NCBI RefSeq assembly: GCF_001373415.1
Contig: NZ_CDSE01000030.1
Coordinates: forward strand, 1-64,000
Length of the DNA: 64,000 nucleotides
Direction: 5' to 3'
Source: Paenibacillus dakarensis
GTDB lineage: Bacteria > Bacillota > Bacilli > Paenibacillales > Paenibacillaceae
Below, in pieces: positions 46,283-53,523 of this stretch; within the stretch, counting starts at the first letter, position 1; the number at the start of each line of letters is the position of its first letter. The notes under the pieces were generated by a model, which did no database searches, had not been told where the DNA came from, and saw only the letters and a list, made by a program, of their open reading frames with translations. A program made the translations under genes and the position numbers.

Positions 46283-46989
46283 TTCATAAACCGCTCACTT
46301 GCTTGATATAAGGACTCGAAAGTTCCCGCATCCGTCCACCATCCATCCAATACGTCATAGATGAGTTGTCCCTCGGAAGCATACTCATTGTTTACATCCG
46401 TGATTTCAAGCTCACCACGATCGGACGGTTTTACTTCTCGAATCTTACCAAACACAGAAGTATCGTACATATAAATCCCGGTGACACAGTAATTTGATTT
46501 AGGCTGATCAGGTTTTTCTTCAATACTCACAATCTTATTGTTTTCCAGTATGGGAACCCCATATCTCCTTGGATCCTTAACCTCTTTCAAAAGTACCCGA
46601 GCACCTGCTTCCTGCTCCTGGAAAGCCTTAACATAAGGAGCTAGAGAATTCTCGAACAGATTATCACCCAGCAGCACTACAAACTTTTCTTTCGGTTCCA
46701 GGACAGACTCAACCAATGACAAGGCTTGAGCAATCCCTCCGGCCTCCTCCTGTACTTTATAAGTAAGACGTACTCCCCATTCCTTCCCGCCGCCGAGCAA
46801 TTCGGTGTATAATCCTGCCGATTGCTTGCTGATGACTAACACAATCTCCTTTATGCCCGCGATGCGGAGTTTTTCTATCCCGTGACAGATCATCGGAGCA
46901 TTACCCACAGGCAGCAGATGTTTATTTATAATTTTCGTTAACGGGTAAAGACGGGTGCCTGTTCCTCCTGCCAGTATGACGCCCTTCAT
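46279..46989 (-). CDS. Sugar-1-phosphate nucleotidyltransferase, RmlA-type
   Basis: A 236-residue nucleotidyltransferase: MKGVILAGGTGTRLYPLTKIINKHLLPVGNAPMI (nucleotide loop), FVVLLGDNLFEN (metal Asp), EEKPDQPKSNYCVTGIYMYD, ELEITDVNNEYA. It is shorter than standard RmlA (about 290), like the SpsI type of Bacillus spore-coat polysaccharide synthesis. Most likely makes dTDP-glucose for RfbB in the same run. Confidence 0.88.
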   Translation of the reverse strand: MKGVILAGGTGTRLYPLTKIINKHLLPVGNAPMICHGIEKLRIAGIKEIVLVISKQSAGLYTELLGGGKEWGVRLTYKVQEEAGGIAQALSLVESVLEPKEKFVVLLGDNLFENSLAPYVKAFQEQEAGARVLLKEVKDPRRYGVPILENNKIVSIEEKPDQPKSNYCVTGIYMYDTSVFGKIREVKPSDRGELEITDVNNEYASEGQLIYDVLDGWWTDAGTFESLYQASERFMK

Positions 46990-47019
46990 ATAACCCTTCC
47001 TTTCTGCTATAAAATTAAC

Positions 47020-47748
47020 CTAGATGTACATTGCCGGATCGACTCCCCATTTATCTATAAATTGCTGTCGATTTCGTTTAATCAGCTCTTCGATCTGTCT
47101 AGTATCTTGTTTACCAAAACTGGCACTTCCATGATGAAAGACAAATACATCTCCCGCTATTCTAAACGTGTATCCAGACAGCCTCGCCCGATAGCAATAA
47201 TCATCGTCTTCAAAATGGCCGGGAGAAAACCGTTCATCCAGCAGTCCGATCTGTTCTAGCAGTTCTCGTTTAAACAAGAAGCATAGACCGACAATGCGAT
47301 CCGCCTGCCTCCACTTTCGATCGTCGGGTTCATTTAGTTCCTTTGCCATTTCCTCTATATTGGTATATGGCATATCCATCTGCTGCTTTCCGCTTGCAAA
47401 ATTCGTCATTGGCCCGACAATGCCAATATCTTTACGGCTGTTCAGACATCTCAGCATATTGCCGAGCCAATTTTGTGATACGATCACATCGTTATTTAAG
47501 AGAAGGAGCGTGTCTCCGGCTGCAATCTTCAGCCCTTTATTACAAGCTGCCGGAAAGCCGGCATTACTTGCCAGGGAAATAAAAGTAACCCCCTCCTGAC
47601 GGCAAAAATCAACGGTTCCGTCGGTTGATCCGTTGTCGACAACGATGATTTCATACGGCTCTTCTGTATATCTTTTAATAGAATAAATACAATCCTTAAG
47701 CAGGTCCTTGCCGTTATAGGTCGGAATAATAATGCTCGTTTTTTTCAT
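47020..47748 (-). CDS. GT2 glycosyltransferase (untagged)
   Basis: A 242-residue GT2 enzyme: SIIIPTYNGKDLLKDCIYSI..VDNGSTDGTVDFC, LLLLNNDVIVSQNWLGNML (NND), CFLFKRELLEQIGLLDERFSPGHFEDDDYCYRARLSG. It resembles the catalytic part of the tagged 42717 protein but has neither tag nor C-terminal extension. ATG after GGTGGAAAC. It shares operon context with RmlA. Confidence 0.9.
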   Translation of the reverse strand: MKKTSIIIPTYNGKDLLKDCIYSIKRYTEEPYEIIVVDNGSTDGTVDFCRQEGVTFISLASNAGFPAACNKGLKIAAGDTLLLLNNDVIVSQNWLGNMLRCLNSRKDIGIVGPMTNFASGKQQMDMPYTNIEEMAKELNEPDDRKWRQADRIVGLCFLFKRELLEQIGLLDERFSPGHFEDDDYCYRARLSGYTFRIAGDVFVFHHGSASFGKQDTRQIEELIKRNRQQFIDKWGVDPAMYI

Positions 47749-47758
47749 GTTTCCACCT

Positions 47759-48856
47759 TCACAACTTGATGATTTGGCGGTTTCTAATCTGATCCGGAAA
47801 CGATAGTCTTGAGCTTCTTCTATCCATTGCCGTTTTTAATGCTTCGATGTGATCACCGATAATCATGTCGGAGACCGCGTTACGCGGACCAACATTTCTT
47901 GATCTGATCCGATTTTTGGATATGACATCCACACTGGCGGGAGCGCATATGGACATCCCTTGTTCGATGGCAATGACCTGTGCTTTAGGAGGCACAGCCA
48001 GGTTGCCGTAGCCGATGAGACGTGCTGCTTCTTTCCTCATGGCATGGGGAACCGCTGTAAGCGAATTCGCTTCGAGATCGGCTCGTAACATGGACCGGTT
48101 TACAAATTCTTTTACCATAGTCACGTAATCTCGATTTGCGAATATCCCGATGTATGGAGAAATGTTGTTTAATGCTATATCCATTCCTCTTTCAACAGCT
48201 TCAATGAAAGGAAGCAGATGTTCCGACATTACCGGAAAGTCACCGTCTAGAAATAGTAAGATGTCTGAATCGGCCAATTTTGCTCCAACCGCTCTTCCAA
48301 CATCGTGCCCCAGCGCCTGCGAATAATGAACGATAATGGCATCCGATTGATTTCGAATCATCTCAAAGCTCTCGTCTATCGATCCGTTCACCACACAAAT
48401 AATTTCGTGCAGCGGCATCCGGTTCAGTTGTTCCATGACTTGAAGAATCGTATCTTTTTCATTCATCACTGTAACAATGGCGGCTACGGTTTTATCTGTC
48501 GGCAGCCATATACGATGGTCAAAATATACCTTTGAATGATTTCGGTATCCTTCTGAAAATTTAGCAGCAGAGGCATAGTAAACCGGCCAAGACAGTGGTT
48601 TTATGGAATGGTACCAGCGACTCCAGCTCGCATTGACTTGCCGATACAGGCCCCTCATCGATGCTTCAGAGTGATATGGGTTTTCCGAAACCCTACGGAA
48701 ATTCTCTGCCGCAGCAGCCGCCTCATTTCCCGCAACATAAGCCCGTTCCTTCCAGTAGGCCAATTCTGACTTTGATTTTCCGGGCGTTCTAGATCTTCCT
48801 TTATAAGAGAACGGAGAACGCCTTATTGTTCGTCTTCGTCGTCTTTTATGCATCAT
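47759..48856 (-). CDS. GT2-like glycosyltransferase with basic N-terminus
   Basis: A 365-residue protein. Residues 2-30 are extremely basic (Arg/Lys-rich), then an unrecognised stretch to 110 (AYWKERAYVAGNEAAAAAENFRR..) and a GT2-like domain: VAAIVTVMNEKDTILQVMEQLNRM..VVNGSIDESFEMI, DILLFLDGDFPVMSEHLLPFI (GDF), TAVPHAMRKEAARLIGYGNLAVPPKAQVIAIEQGMS. The frame allows a GTG four codons earlier; the ATG at 48856 is chosen on spacing from GGTGA. Paralogue of the 48862 protein (NLAVPPKAQ and RSR..IIGDHIEALK shared). Confidence 0.82.
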   Translation of the reverse strand: MMHKRRRRRTIRRSPFSYKGRSRTPGKSKSELAYWKERAYVAGNEAAAAAENFRRVSENPYHSEASMRGLYRQVNASWSRWYHSIKPLSWPVYYASAAKFSEGYRNHSKVYFDHRIWLPTDKTVAAIVTVMNEKDTILQVMEQLNRMPLHEIICVVNGSIDESFEMIRNQSDAIIVHYSQALGHDVGRAVGAKLADSDILLFLDGDFPVMSEHLLPFIEAVERGMDIALNNISPYIGIFANRDYVTMVKEFVNRSMLRADLEANSLTAVPHAMRKEAARLIGYGNLAVPPKAQVIAIEQGMSICAPASVDVISKNRIRSRNVGPRNAVSDMIIGDHIEALKTAMDRRSSRLSFPDQIRNRQIIKL

Positions 48857-48861
48857 TACAA

Positions 48862-49668
48862 TCACCACATACTCTCTCTGTTACGTGTATGATCTGACCT
48901 GCCGCCTCGTTCGCCAGACTGAGAAATAAACCAATCAAGCGCCTCCAAATGATCGCCTACGATCAGCGCCTCGACCGGATCATTTCTTCTGCTTCTTCCT
49001 CTTTTCCGGTTACTTCTCCCTACATCGATCTCATGAACACTGCGTACATGCAGTCCCTTATAAATAGCTATAGCCTGAGCTTTCGGAGGGACGGCTAAAT
49101 TGTCTGTACCAATCAGGTCTCGTGCATGCCGGCTCATCGCATGCGGTATGGAAGTTAAGGAAGCTCCTTTCAAATCGGGGTTCGAGACCAATATATTTAA
49201 CACATGTTTGGCAAGAACAACGTTATGAACATGCGTCTTGCCCGTAGGTCCCAAATATTTATTTAGAGCCACATCCACGCCATGTTCCACCGCTTTCGTT
49301 AAAGCCGCATAATCCTTCGTCTTTATAACAATATCAGCATCAGTAAACAGCAGGATATCACCTTTCGCCTCTGCTGCTCCAATACTTCGGCCTGTATCCT
49401 GTCCAAGAGCCTTAGGAAAGCGAATGACTCTCGCACCGATTTTCTGTGCGATTTCCGCCGTTCCGTCTGTTGAACCGTTGGCTATGACAATGACCTCCGT
49501 CTCCGGATGCACTTGAAAAGCTTGCTTGATCACGGAGGCAATCGTCTTTCTTTCATTCATAGCAGGAATAATAACTGACACCTTAGGATTCTCCGCATTT
49601 CTGATCACGAATGGAAACGGCCTTATCTTTAATCTTTTTTGGGGGGGCACAGGAATTCGTTTCGGCAT
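48862..49668 (-). CDS. GT2-like glycosyltransferase
   Basis: A 268-residue GT2 enzyme: VSVIIPAMNERKTIASVIKQAFQ..VIANGSTDGTAEIAQ, GDILLFTDADIVIKTKDYAALT (DAD), SLTSIPHAMSRHARDLIGTDNLAVPPKAQAIAIYKGL, SRRNDPVEALIVGDHLEALDW. Paralogue of the 47759 protein. First gene of the minus-strand glycan run. The ATG at 49668 has AGGTGA just upstream, preferred over GTG at 49677. A T6G7 homopolymer at 49635-49647 lies early in the gene. Confidence 0.85.
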   Translation of the reverse strand: MPKRIPVPPQKRLKIRPFPFVIRNAENPKVSVIIPAMNERKTIASVIKQAFQVHPETEVIVIANGSTDGTAEIAQKIGARVIRFPKALGQDTGRSIGAAEAKGDILLFTDADIVIKTKDYAALTKAVEHGVDVALNKYLGPTGKTHVHNVVLAKHVLNILVSNPDLKGASLTSIPHAMSRHARDLIGTDNLAVPPKAQAIAIYKGLHVRSVHEIDVGRSNRKRGRSRRNDPVEALIVGDHLEALDWFISQSGERGGRSDHTRNRESMW

Positions 49669-49711
49669 GTTTCTCACCTGTCAGGATTTATTTTCAAGAA
49701 ACTTCTCCCAT

Positions 49712-49739
49712 CATTTTATGTATGGGTTGTTTTTCTGTA
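49712..49739 (-). promoter_or_regulatory. Sigma-K-like promoter of the 13-gene glycan run
   Basis: On the minus strand TACA (49736-49739), 15 bp, CATAAAATG (49712-49720), against mACm-N16/17-CATAnnnTA: one -10 mismatch and 1 bp short spacing. Candidate only. Confidence 0.35.
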
Positions 49740-49998
49740 ACGGCGTTCGTACCTTAACCATTTTCTTCTTTTCGAATAAACTGCAGTATTCTAAAGCAAG
49801 GGAGCGAAGACTTATCAGAAATTTTAGAGCATTATTACTAGGGACAATATTTCCCAGGTTACTCAAGCCCATATCCACTTAGGAAGAGTCGGACAAAATG
49901 GTCCTATCGTCGCCTTCTTGTTCGGACCTTCCAAATTCGGCATAACCGTAAGACGCGGAGTTATTCGCGGTCAAATTAGACATTAATTTTCAAAATAA

Positions 49999-50037
49999 GA
50001 AAAGCAGGCCATCCTCTGACTTGGATGCCTGCCTTTT
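49999..50037 (-). terminator. Terminator of the 2OG-Fe(II) oxygenase gene
   Basis: GAAAAGCAGGC-ATCC / GGAT-GCCTGCCTTTTC stem with T run on the minus strand and a run of A on the other. Confidence 0.75.
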
Positions 50038-50059
50038 CCTTGAGCAGCTTATATAAATA

Positions 50060-50917
50060 TTAATATCTCCTCGATTGTCTCATCCATTTTGTCGCAATCC
50101 ACTTTTCCCCAAGGACCACCGGAGCACCACCGTGCAATGTCATTGAATCGACTTGCTCCAGGCTGTTACAGTACTCAAAATAAACAGCTGATCCTTTTTT
50201 AGGCAGGATGGATAACCCCAATTTCGGAAAAATGGTTTCTCCGCCGGATTCTACATCATTGAGATACATAATCAAAGTGCTCACCCGCTGGCCGCCCTTT
50301 CCAAGGTGGAGCTCACTTCCAGCATTTATTTTCGGAAAATAATCAAAATGAGGTTTGTACTCTGCACCTGCTTGATAGTTTATGATGTGAAGGTCTTCAC
50401 CATGTTCAATAGGATAACGCATGACTTCTGTAATCCTCTGGTTTAACGTGCGGATGAACTCACTTTCGTTATTTTTGAGAGACGTGCTGTAACTCGTGCG
50501 GGCTTTATCTATTGTTGCTTTACCCGTGTCGGGATCAACAACGGTTGACCGGGTTACTCTCTTTTTTGCAATCTCTACTAACTCGTCGCACTCCTCATTA
50601 CTCAATAATTGATCAAGAACTGCTATGACCGGTTTGTTAATACGAACAGTCACATGTATATCCCTGTCACTGGTATGGATTGTTGGCCCCCGCTGCGGGA
50701 AACGGGGAGTTTCATATATGAAATCATCTCTGAGGCTCCCTATTTCCGTATTGGCTTTCATGATCCCGGCAAGCCTGGACACGATTTGACTTGCTGCTGC
50801 TTGGTCAAAATTGTCTTTCACCATGGCATGAATCAATGAATCAGATGAGCGGCCATTCCTGAGATGATCAATAATCCAATTCATGCCTTCAACTGAGATT
50901 GAAGTGAATTTATTCAT
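50060..50917 (-). CDS. 2OG-Fe(II) oxygenase, prolyl 4-hydroxylase-like
   Basis: A 285-residue enzyme with the P4H core at the C-terminal half: VLDQLLSNEECDELVEIA, RTSYSTSLKNNE, LHIINYQAGAEYKPHFDYF (iron ligands His190, Asp192), GGQRVSTLIMYLNDVESGGETIFPKLGL, TLHGGAPVVLGEKWIATKW (iron ligand His262, likely 2-oxoglutarate-binding Lys272 or 277). P4H enzymes hydroxylate proline using iron, oxygen and 2-oxoglutarate. Residues 1-95 are a helical part not recognised. It lies back to back with three small proteins that contain conserved prolines. Role in modifying spore-surface proteins is an inference. Confidence 0.88.
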   Translation of the reverse strand: MNKFTSISVEGMNWIIDHLRNGRSSDSLIHAMVKDNFDQAAASQIVSRLAGIMKANTEIGSLRDDFIYETPRFPQRGPTIHTSDRDIHVTVRINKPVIAVLDQLLSNEECDELVEIAKKRVTRSTVVDPDTGKATIDKARTSYSTSLKNNESEFIRTLNQRITEVMRYPIEHGEDLHIINYQAGAEYKPHFDYFPKINAGSELHLGKGGQRVSTLIMYLNDVESGGETIFPKLGLSILPKKGSAVYFEYCNSLEQVDSMTLHGGAPVVLGEKWIATKWMRQSRRY

Positions 50918-51127
50918 AATCTAGCTACCATCCCTCCTCTGGTTAATACTACAACATCATATTTCTAATTTTGGTATGCGGCACGGCGTATGAACTATTG
51001 AACCACTGTCTATTATTTTCATTTTTTTACGGAATGAATATTTGTGCTATTGATTCAGTGTAATAGCATACGCAAGATGATAGAAAACTTCGTATATTAC
51101 ATTATCTCAAACAAAGGAGGAAACAAG

Positions 51128-51301
51128 ATGGGTAAACACAAATCCAAGAGTTCAGACAAGACATCTATAAGAACTCGTATCGAAAACAATCCAAAGAACG
51201 TTATCCGCAACAAAGTAGTCAACATTGACCCAGACTACGTGAAAGCTACCGGCGGCGATGCTAATGGCGGCAATGGGGGCCCTTGGTATCCAAAAGCGTA
51301 A
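51128..51301 (+). CDS. Small Asn-rich protein, family member 1
   Basis: A 57-residue protein with a Lys/Ser-rich start (GKHKSKSSDK) and the family core RTRIENNPKN-x-IRNKVVNIDPDYVKATGGDANGG, then GPWYPKA. RBS AAAGGAGG precedes the ATG. The core is shared with the 51483 and 51717 proteins. I do not recognise the family. Transcribed away from the P4H gene. A terminator follows at 51319-51358, so it is its own unit. Confidence 0.7.
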   Translation: MGKHKSKSSDKTSIRTRIENNPKNVIRNKVVNIDPDYVKATGGDANGGNGGPWYPKA

Positions 51302-51318
51302 CGGCGGCTGAGAGGCGG

Positions 51319-51358
51319 TAAAAGGTCAGCCGGTTTAACCGATTGACCTTTCTTTTTT
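51319..51358 (+). terminator. Terminator of small protein 1
   Basis: AAAAGGTCA-GGTT pairs with AACC-TGACCTTT, followed by a T run. Confidence 0.75.
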
Positions 51359-51424
51359 AGTAGACATCACTTAAATCCAGTAGACTTGGAGAAGTTTGTA
51401 CAATTTAATCAATGAATTAGTGTA

Positions 51425-51453
51425 TACAAGGCCTTAAAAAGATTCATACAATA
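51425..51453 (+). promoter_or_regulatory. Sigma-K-like promoter of small proteins 2 and 3
   Basis: TACA (51425-51428), 16 bp, perfect CATACAATA (51445-51453). It matches CATAnnnTA fully and has the AC of the -35. The same region before protein 1 has TACG..CGTATATTA, a weaker form with longer spacing. Confidence 0.55.
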
Positions 51454-51482
51454 CAGCAACTCAAAAAAGGGAGGAAAATGAA

Positions 51483-51674
51483 ATGAGCGAAAACAAAGTC
51501 AGTTCAAAATCTAAACGATCATCCAATGCTCGCGTCAGAACCCGTATCAAAAACAACCCAAAAAATATCATCCGTAACAAAGTGGTCAACTTTGATCCGG
51601 ATTATATCAAAGCTAAGGGTGGCGATAGCAACCCGCAGGGTTATCCACCAGCGCCAAGCCCTTGCGTAGATTAA
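51483..51674 (+). CDS. Small Asn-rich protein, family member 2
   Basis: A 63-residue protein: Lys/Ser-rich start, then RTRIKNNPKNIIRNKVVNFDPDYIKAKGGDSN (near identity to member 1 in this core), ending in a Pro-rich tail (YPPAPSPCVD) with a single Cys. RBS GGGAGG. Followed after 42 bp by member 3, probably cotranscribed from the sigma-K-like promoter. Confidence 0.7.
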   Translation: MSENKVSSKSKRSSNARVRTRIKNNPKNIIRNKVVNFDPDYIKAKGGDSNPQGYPPAPSPCVD

Positions 51675-51716
51675 ACTTACACTTGGAAAGCAGCGGCAGC
51701 GAAGGGGGGGCATCCA

Positions 51717-51926
51717 ATGTCTGACAGCGATAGAAAATATCGCAGAAAAATACGCAAACTTGAAAACAAAGTAGAAGAATTGTATCAACTTATCAGCAAA
51801 ATACGCATCAGAATTCATATCGAAAACAATCCTACAAACAAAAGTGATAATAAATTGCTTAATGTAGATTCTGATTCTGTGAAAGCAACCGGCGGCGACA
51901 GCAACGGAGGCAAATCTCACGCTTGA
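51717..51926 (+). CDS. Small Asn-rich protein, family member 3
   Basis: A 69-residue protein with a charged helical start (RKYRRKIRKLENKVEELYQLIS, likely coiled coil) fused to a diverged core RIHIENNPTNKSDNKLLNVDSDSVKATGGDSNGG. The conserved NNP is kept, the DPD becomes DSD. RBS with a G7 run. Its terminator was split by the IS element that starts at 51984. Confidence 0.68.
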   Translation: MSDSDRKYRRKIRKLENKVEELYQLISKIRIRIHIENNPTNKSDNKLLNVDSDSVKATGGDSNGGKSHA

Positions 51927-51980
51927 TTTTCAGGATTGGGTATGAAGGTTTAGATTAATTATAAAAGAAGGGCCAGTCCG

Positions 51981-51983
51981 CAA
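51981..51983. repeat. Target-site duplication CAA, left
   Basis: CAA flanks the left end of the IS and recurs at 53448-53450. 3-bp duplications are usual for IS3 elements. Confidence 0.6.
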
Positions 51984-51989
51984 TAAACT

Positions 51990-52038
51990 GTACCCTACAG
52001 AGTAGACACTTTGAAAAAAGTCTACCCTGTGGGGTACT
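51990..52038. promoter_or_regulatory. Hairpin in the IS left end
   Basis: GTACCC-ACAG-GTAGAC (51990-52007) and its inverse GTCTACCCTGTGGGGTAC (52021-52038) form an 18-bp stem with two mismatches. It may limit read-through from outside or translation of orfA from external transcripts. Confidence 0.55.
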
Positions 52039-52078
52039 TTTGTTTATAATAAGAAAAAATGTGTCGGAGTGAATTATA

Positions 52079-52507
52079 TTGACTAAACGATTATTTACGG
52101 AAAAAGAACAAACTCAACTAAAGTGTAATCCTTATGTTCAAGCCATTAGCAATAAAGCCATCACATATACAGATGAGTTTAAACAGCTATTTATTGCTGA
52201 AAATGAGAAGGGAAAGCTACCCAGGACTATTTTTGAAGAAGCAGGTTTAGACATTGAGTTAATCGGCTTAAAACGTGTTGAATCAGCAGGAAAGCGTTGG
52301 CGTGCAGCTTATCGTGAACATGGAGTTGAAGGCCTACAAGATACAAGAAAATTAAACTCTGGTCGCCCCTTAAAGCGAGAATTAAGTCTGGAAGAAAAGG
52401 TTTCACGACTAGAAGCACAAAACCGATTACTACAGGCGGAGAATGAACTGTTAAAAAAGCTCGATCTACTCGAAAGGCAGATGTTGAAGAAGAAATTAAA
52501 CTCGTAA
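52079..52507 (+). CDS. IS3-family transposase OrfA
   Basis: A 142-residue protein with a helix-turn-helix region (LPRTIFEEAGLDIELIGLKRVESAGKRWRAAYREHG) and a leucine-zipper-like C-terminal coiled coil (LSLEEKVSRLEAQNRLLQAENELLKKLDLL). TTG start after TCGGAG. Binds the IS ends. The frame slips at the heptamer A AAA AAG (52453-52459) into the orfB frame. Confidence 0.88.
   Translation: MTKRLFTEKEQTQLKCNPYVQAISNKAITYTDEFKQLFIAENEKGKLPRTIFEEAGLDIELIGLKRVESAGKRWRAAYREHGVEGLQDTRKLNSGRPLKRELSLEEKVSRLEAQNRLLQAENELLKKLDLLERQMLKKKLNS
52453..52459 (+). promoter_or_regulatory. Programmed -1 frameshift site
   Basis: A AAA AAG in zero frame (codons TTA AAA AAG). After a -1 slip the frame runs open through KKARSTRKADVEEEIKLV.. 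into orfB without a stop, giving the OrfAB fusion transposase. Confidence 0.75.
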
Positions 52508-52566
52508 CTAAACAGAAGTTTGAATTAATTCGTCAAACGATTGAAAAATATCAGTTAAAGCGCCAA

Positions 52567-53412
52567 GTGCGCTATTTGTGCAAAATTATTGGTGTATCCC
52601 GTTCTGGCTACTATAATTATTTCCACGAAAAATCAGTTCGAAAGCGTAAAGCACGTAATGCAGCAGATGAAATAGTTAGAGACATTATTTTAAAAGCCTA
52701 TCATTTCCGTCGAAGAAAAAAAGGCGCTCGTCAAATTAAAATGACATTAGAGAACCAATATCATATCATCTACAACATAAAACGAATTCGGCGCATCATG
52801 AAGAAATTCAATATATTTTGTCCAATCCGAAAAGCCAATCCTTATCGACGGATGGCGAAAGCAACGCACGAACACCGTACATGTCCAAACCTCCTACAGC
52901 GTCAGTTTAAACAAGGTGTCGCAGGTAAGGTGTTATTAACGGACATTACTTATCTATCTTACGCTAGCGGTAAACGTGCTTATTTGTCGACGATAAAAGA
53001 TGCCGAAACGAATGAGATTTTAGCCTATGAAGTTTCTGATAAGATCACCCTAGATATTGCTTTAAATACACTGCACAATCTAAAACGCAATCATACGCAT
53101 TTCGTAAAAGATGCATTTATTCATTCAGACCAAGGATTCCACTATACGAATCCCCAGTTTCAAAAGCTTGTAAAGGAAATGAGATTAGGACAGTCTATGT
53201 CACGCCGGGGGAACTGTTGGGATAATGCACCACAAGAATCTTTCTTTGGTCATTTAAAAGATGAAATGGATTTAAAGAACTGTGAGACATTAGACGATGT
53301 GAAACATGAAGTGAGAAGTTATATGCTCTATTACAATCATTATCGTGGACAGTGGAACCTAAAAAAGATGCCGCCTGCAAAGTACAGACAGCATCTCCTT
53401 CAAGTTGCCTAG
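52567..53412 (+). CDS. IS3-family transposase OrfB
   Basis: A 281-residue rve-type integrase with the DDE catalytic residues: Asp in LLTDITYLS, Asp in FIHSDQGFHYTN and Glu in NAPQESFFGHLKDE. HTH_21-like N-terminus (IIGVSRSGYYNYF). Start GTG at 52567 is the frame's first start; in practice most OrfB is made as an OrfAB fusion. Gene appears intact. Confidence 0.9.
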   Translation: MRYLCKIIGVSRSGYYNYFHEKSVRKRKARNAADEIVRDIILKAYHFRRRKKGARQIKMTLENQYHIIYNIKRIRRIMKKFNIFCPIRKANPYRRMAKATHEHRTCPNLLQRQFKQGVAGKVLLTDITYLSYASGKRAYLSTIKDAETNEILAYEVSDKITLDIALNTLHNLKRNHTHFVKDAFIHSDQGFHYTNPQFQKLVKEMRLGQSMSRRGNCWDNAPQESFFGHLKDEMDLKNCETLDDVKHEVRSYMLYYNHYRGQWNLKKMPPAKYRQHLLQVA

Positions 53413-53447
53413 CTTTTTAAAATGTCCTTTACAAAGGGTACAGTTTA

Positions 53448-53450
53448 CAA
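53448..53450. repeat. Target-site duplication CAA, right
   Basis: Matches the left CAA at 51981-51983. Confidence 0.6.
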
Positions 53451-53487
53451 TGGGCTGGCCTTTCTATTTTTGTGCAGTTTATACTCA

Positions 53488-53516
53488 TAAAAAAGACAGC
53501 GACCGGTCACTGTCCT
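53488..53516 (-). terminator. Terminator of the second glycan run
   Basis: On the minus strand GACAGTGACC pairs with GGTCGCTGTC, followed by six T. Confidence 0.8.
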
Positions 53517-53523
53517 GAGCAGT

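Larger units (their letters stand above)
49669..50059. other. Intergenic region of about 390 bp
   Basis: It contains the candidate sigma-K-like promoter of the glycan run (49712-49739) and the terminator of the oxygenase gene (49999-50037). No convincing ORF. Confidence 0.5.
51984..53447 (+). mobile_element. IS3-family insertion sequence, about 1.46 kb
   Basis: Contains orfA and orfB of IS3 type with a programmed frameshift site. Ends are imperfect inverted repeats: TAAACTGTACCCT at both ends (left 51984-51996, right end 53435-53447 reversed), with weaker similarity inside. CAA duplications flank it. No inactivating mutation is visible, so it may be active. The exact ends are inferred from the reconstructed terminator; a narrower option is 51989-53442 (TGTACCCT..AGGGTACA). 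Confidence 0.85.
51966..53470 (+). terminator. Intrinsic terminator of the small-protein genes, split by an IS element
   Basis: Left arm GGCCAGTCC (51971-51979), right arm GGGCTGGCC with T-rich tail (53452-53468). With the IS and one CAA removed, the two arms pair around a 5-base loop (gcaat), with a T-rich tail, as a normal terminator. Confidence 0.7.

Noticed and set aside
50918..51000. Sigma-K promoter for the P4H gene
   Set aside because: CATACCAAA and CATACGCCG are present but lack the -10 TA and the AC at -35.
51044..51127. Longer form of small protein 1
   Set aside because: The ATG at 51128 follows AAAGGAGG; the extension (hydrophobic, Ile/Asn-rich) covers the promoter region and has no ribosome-binding site.
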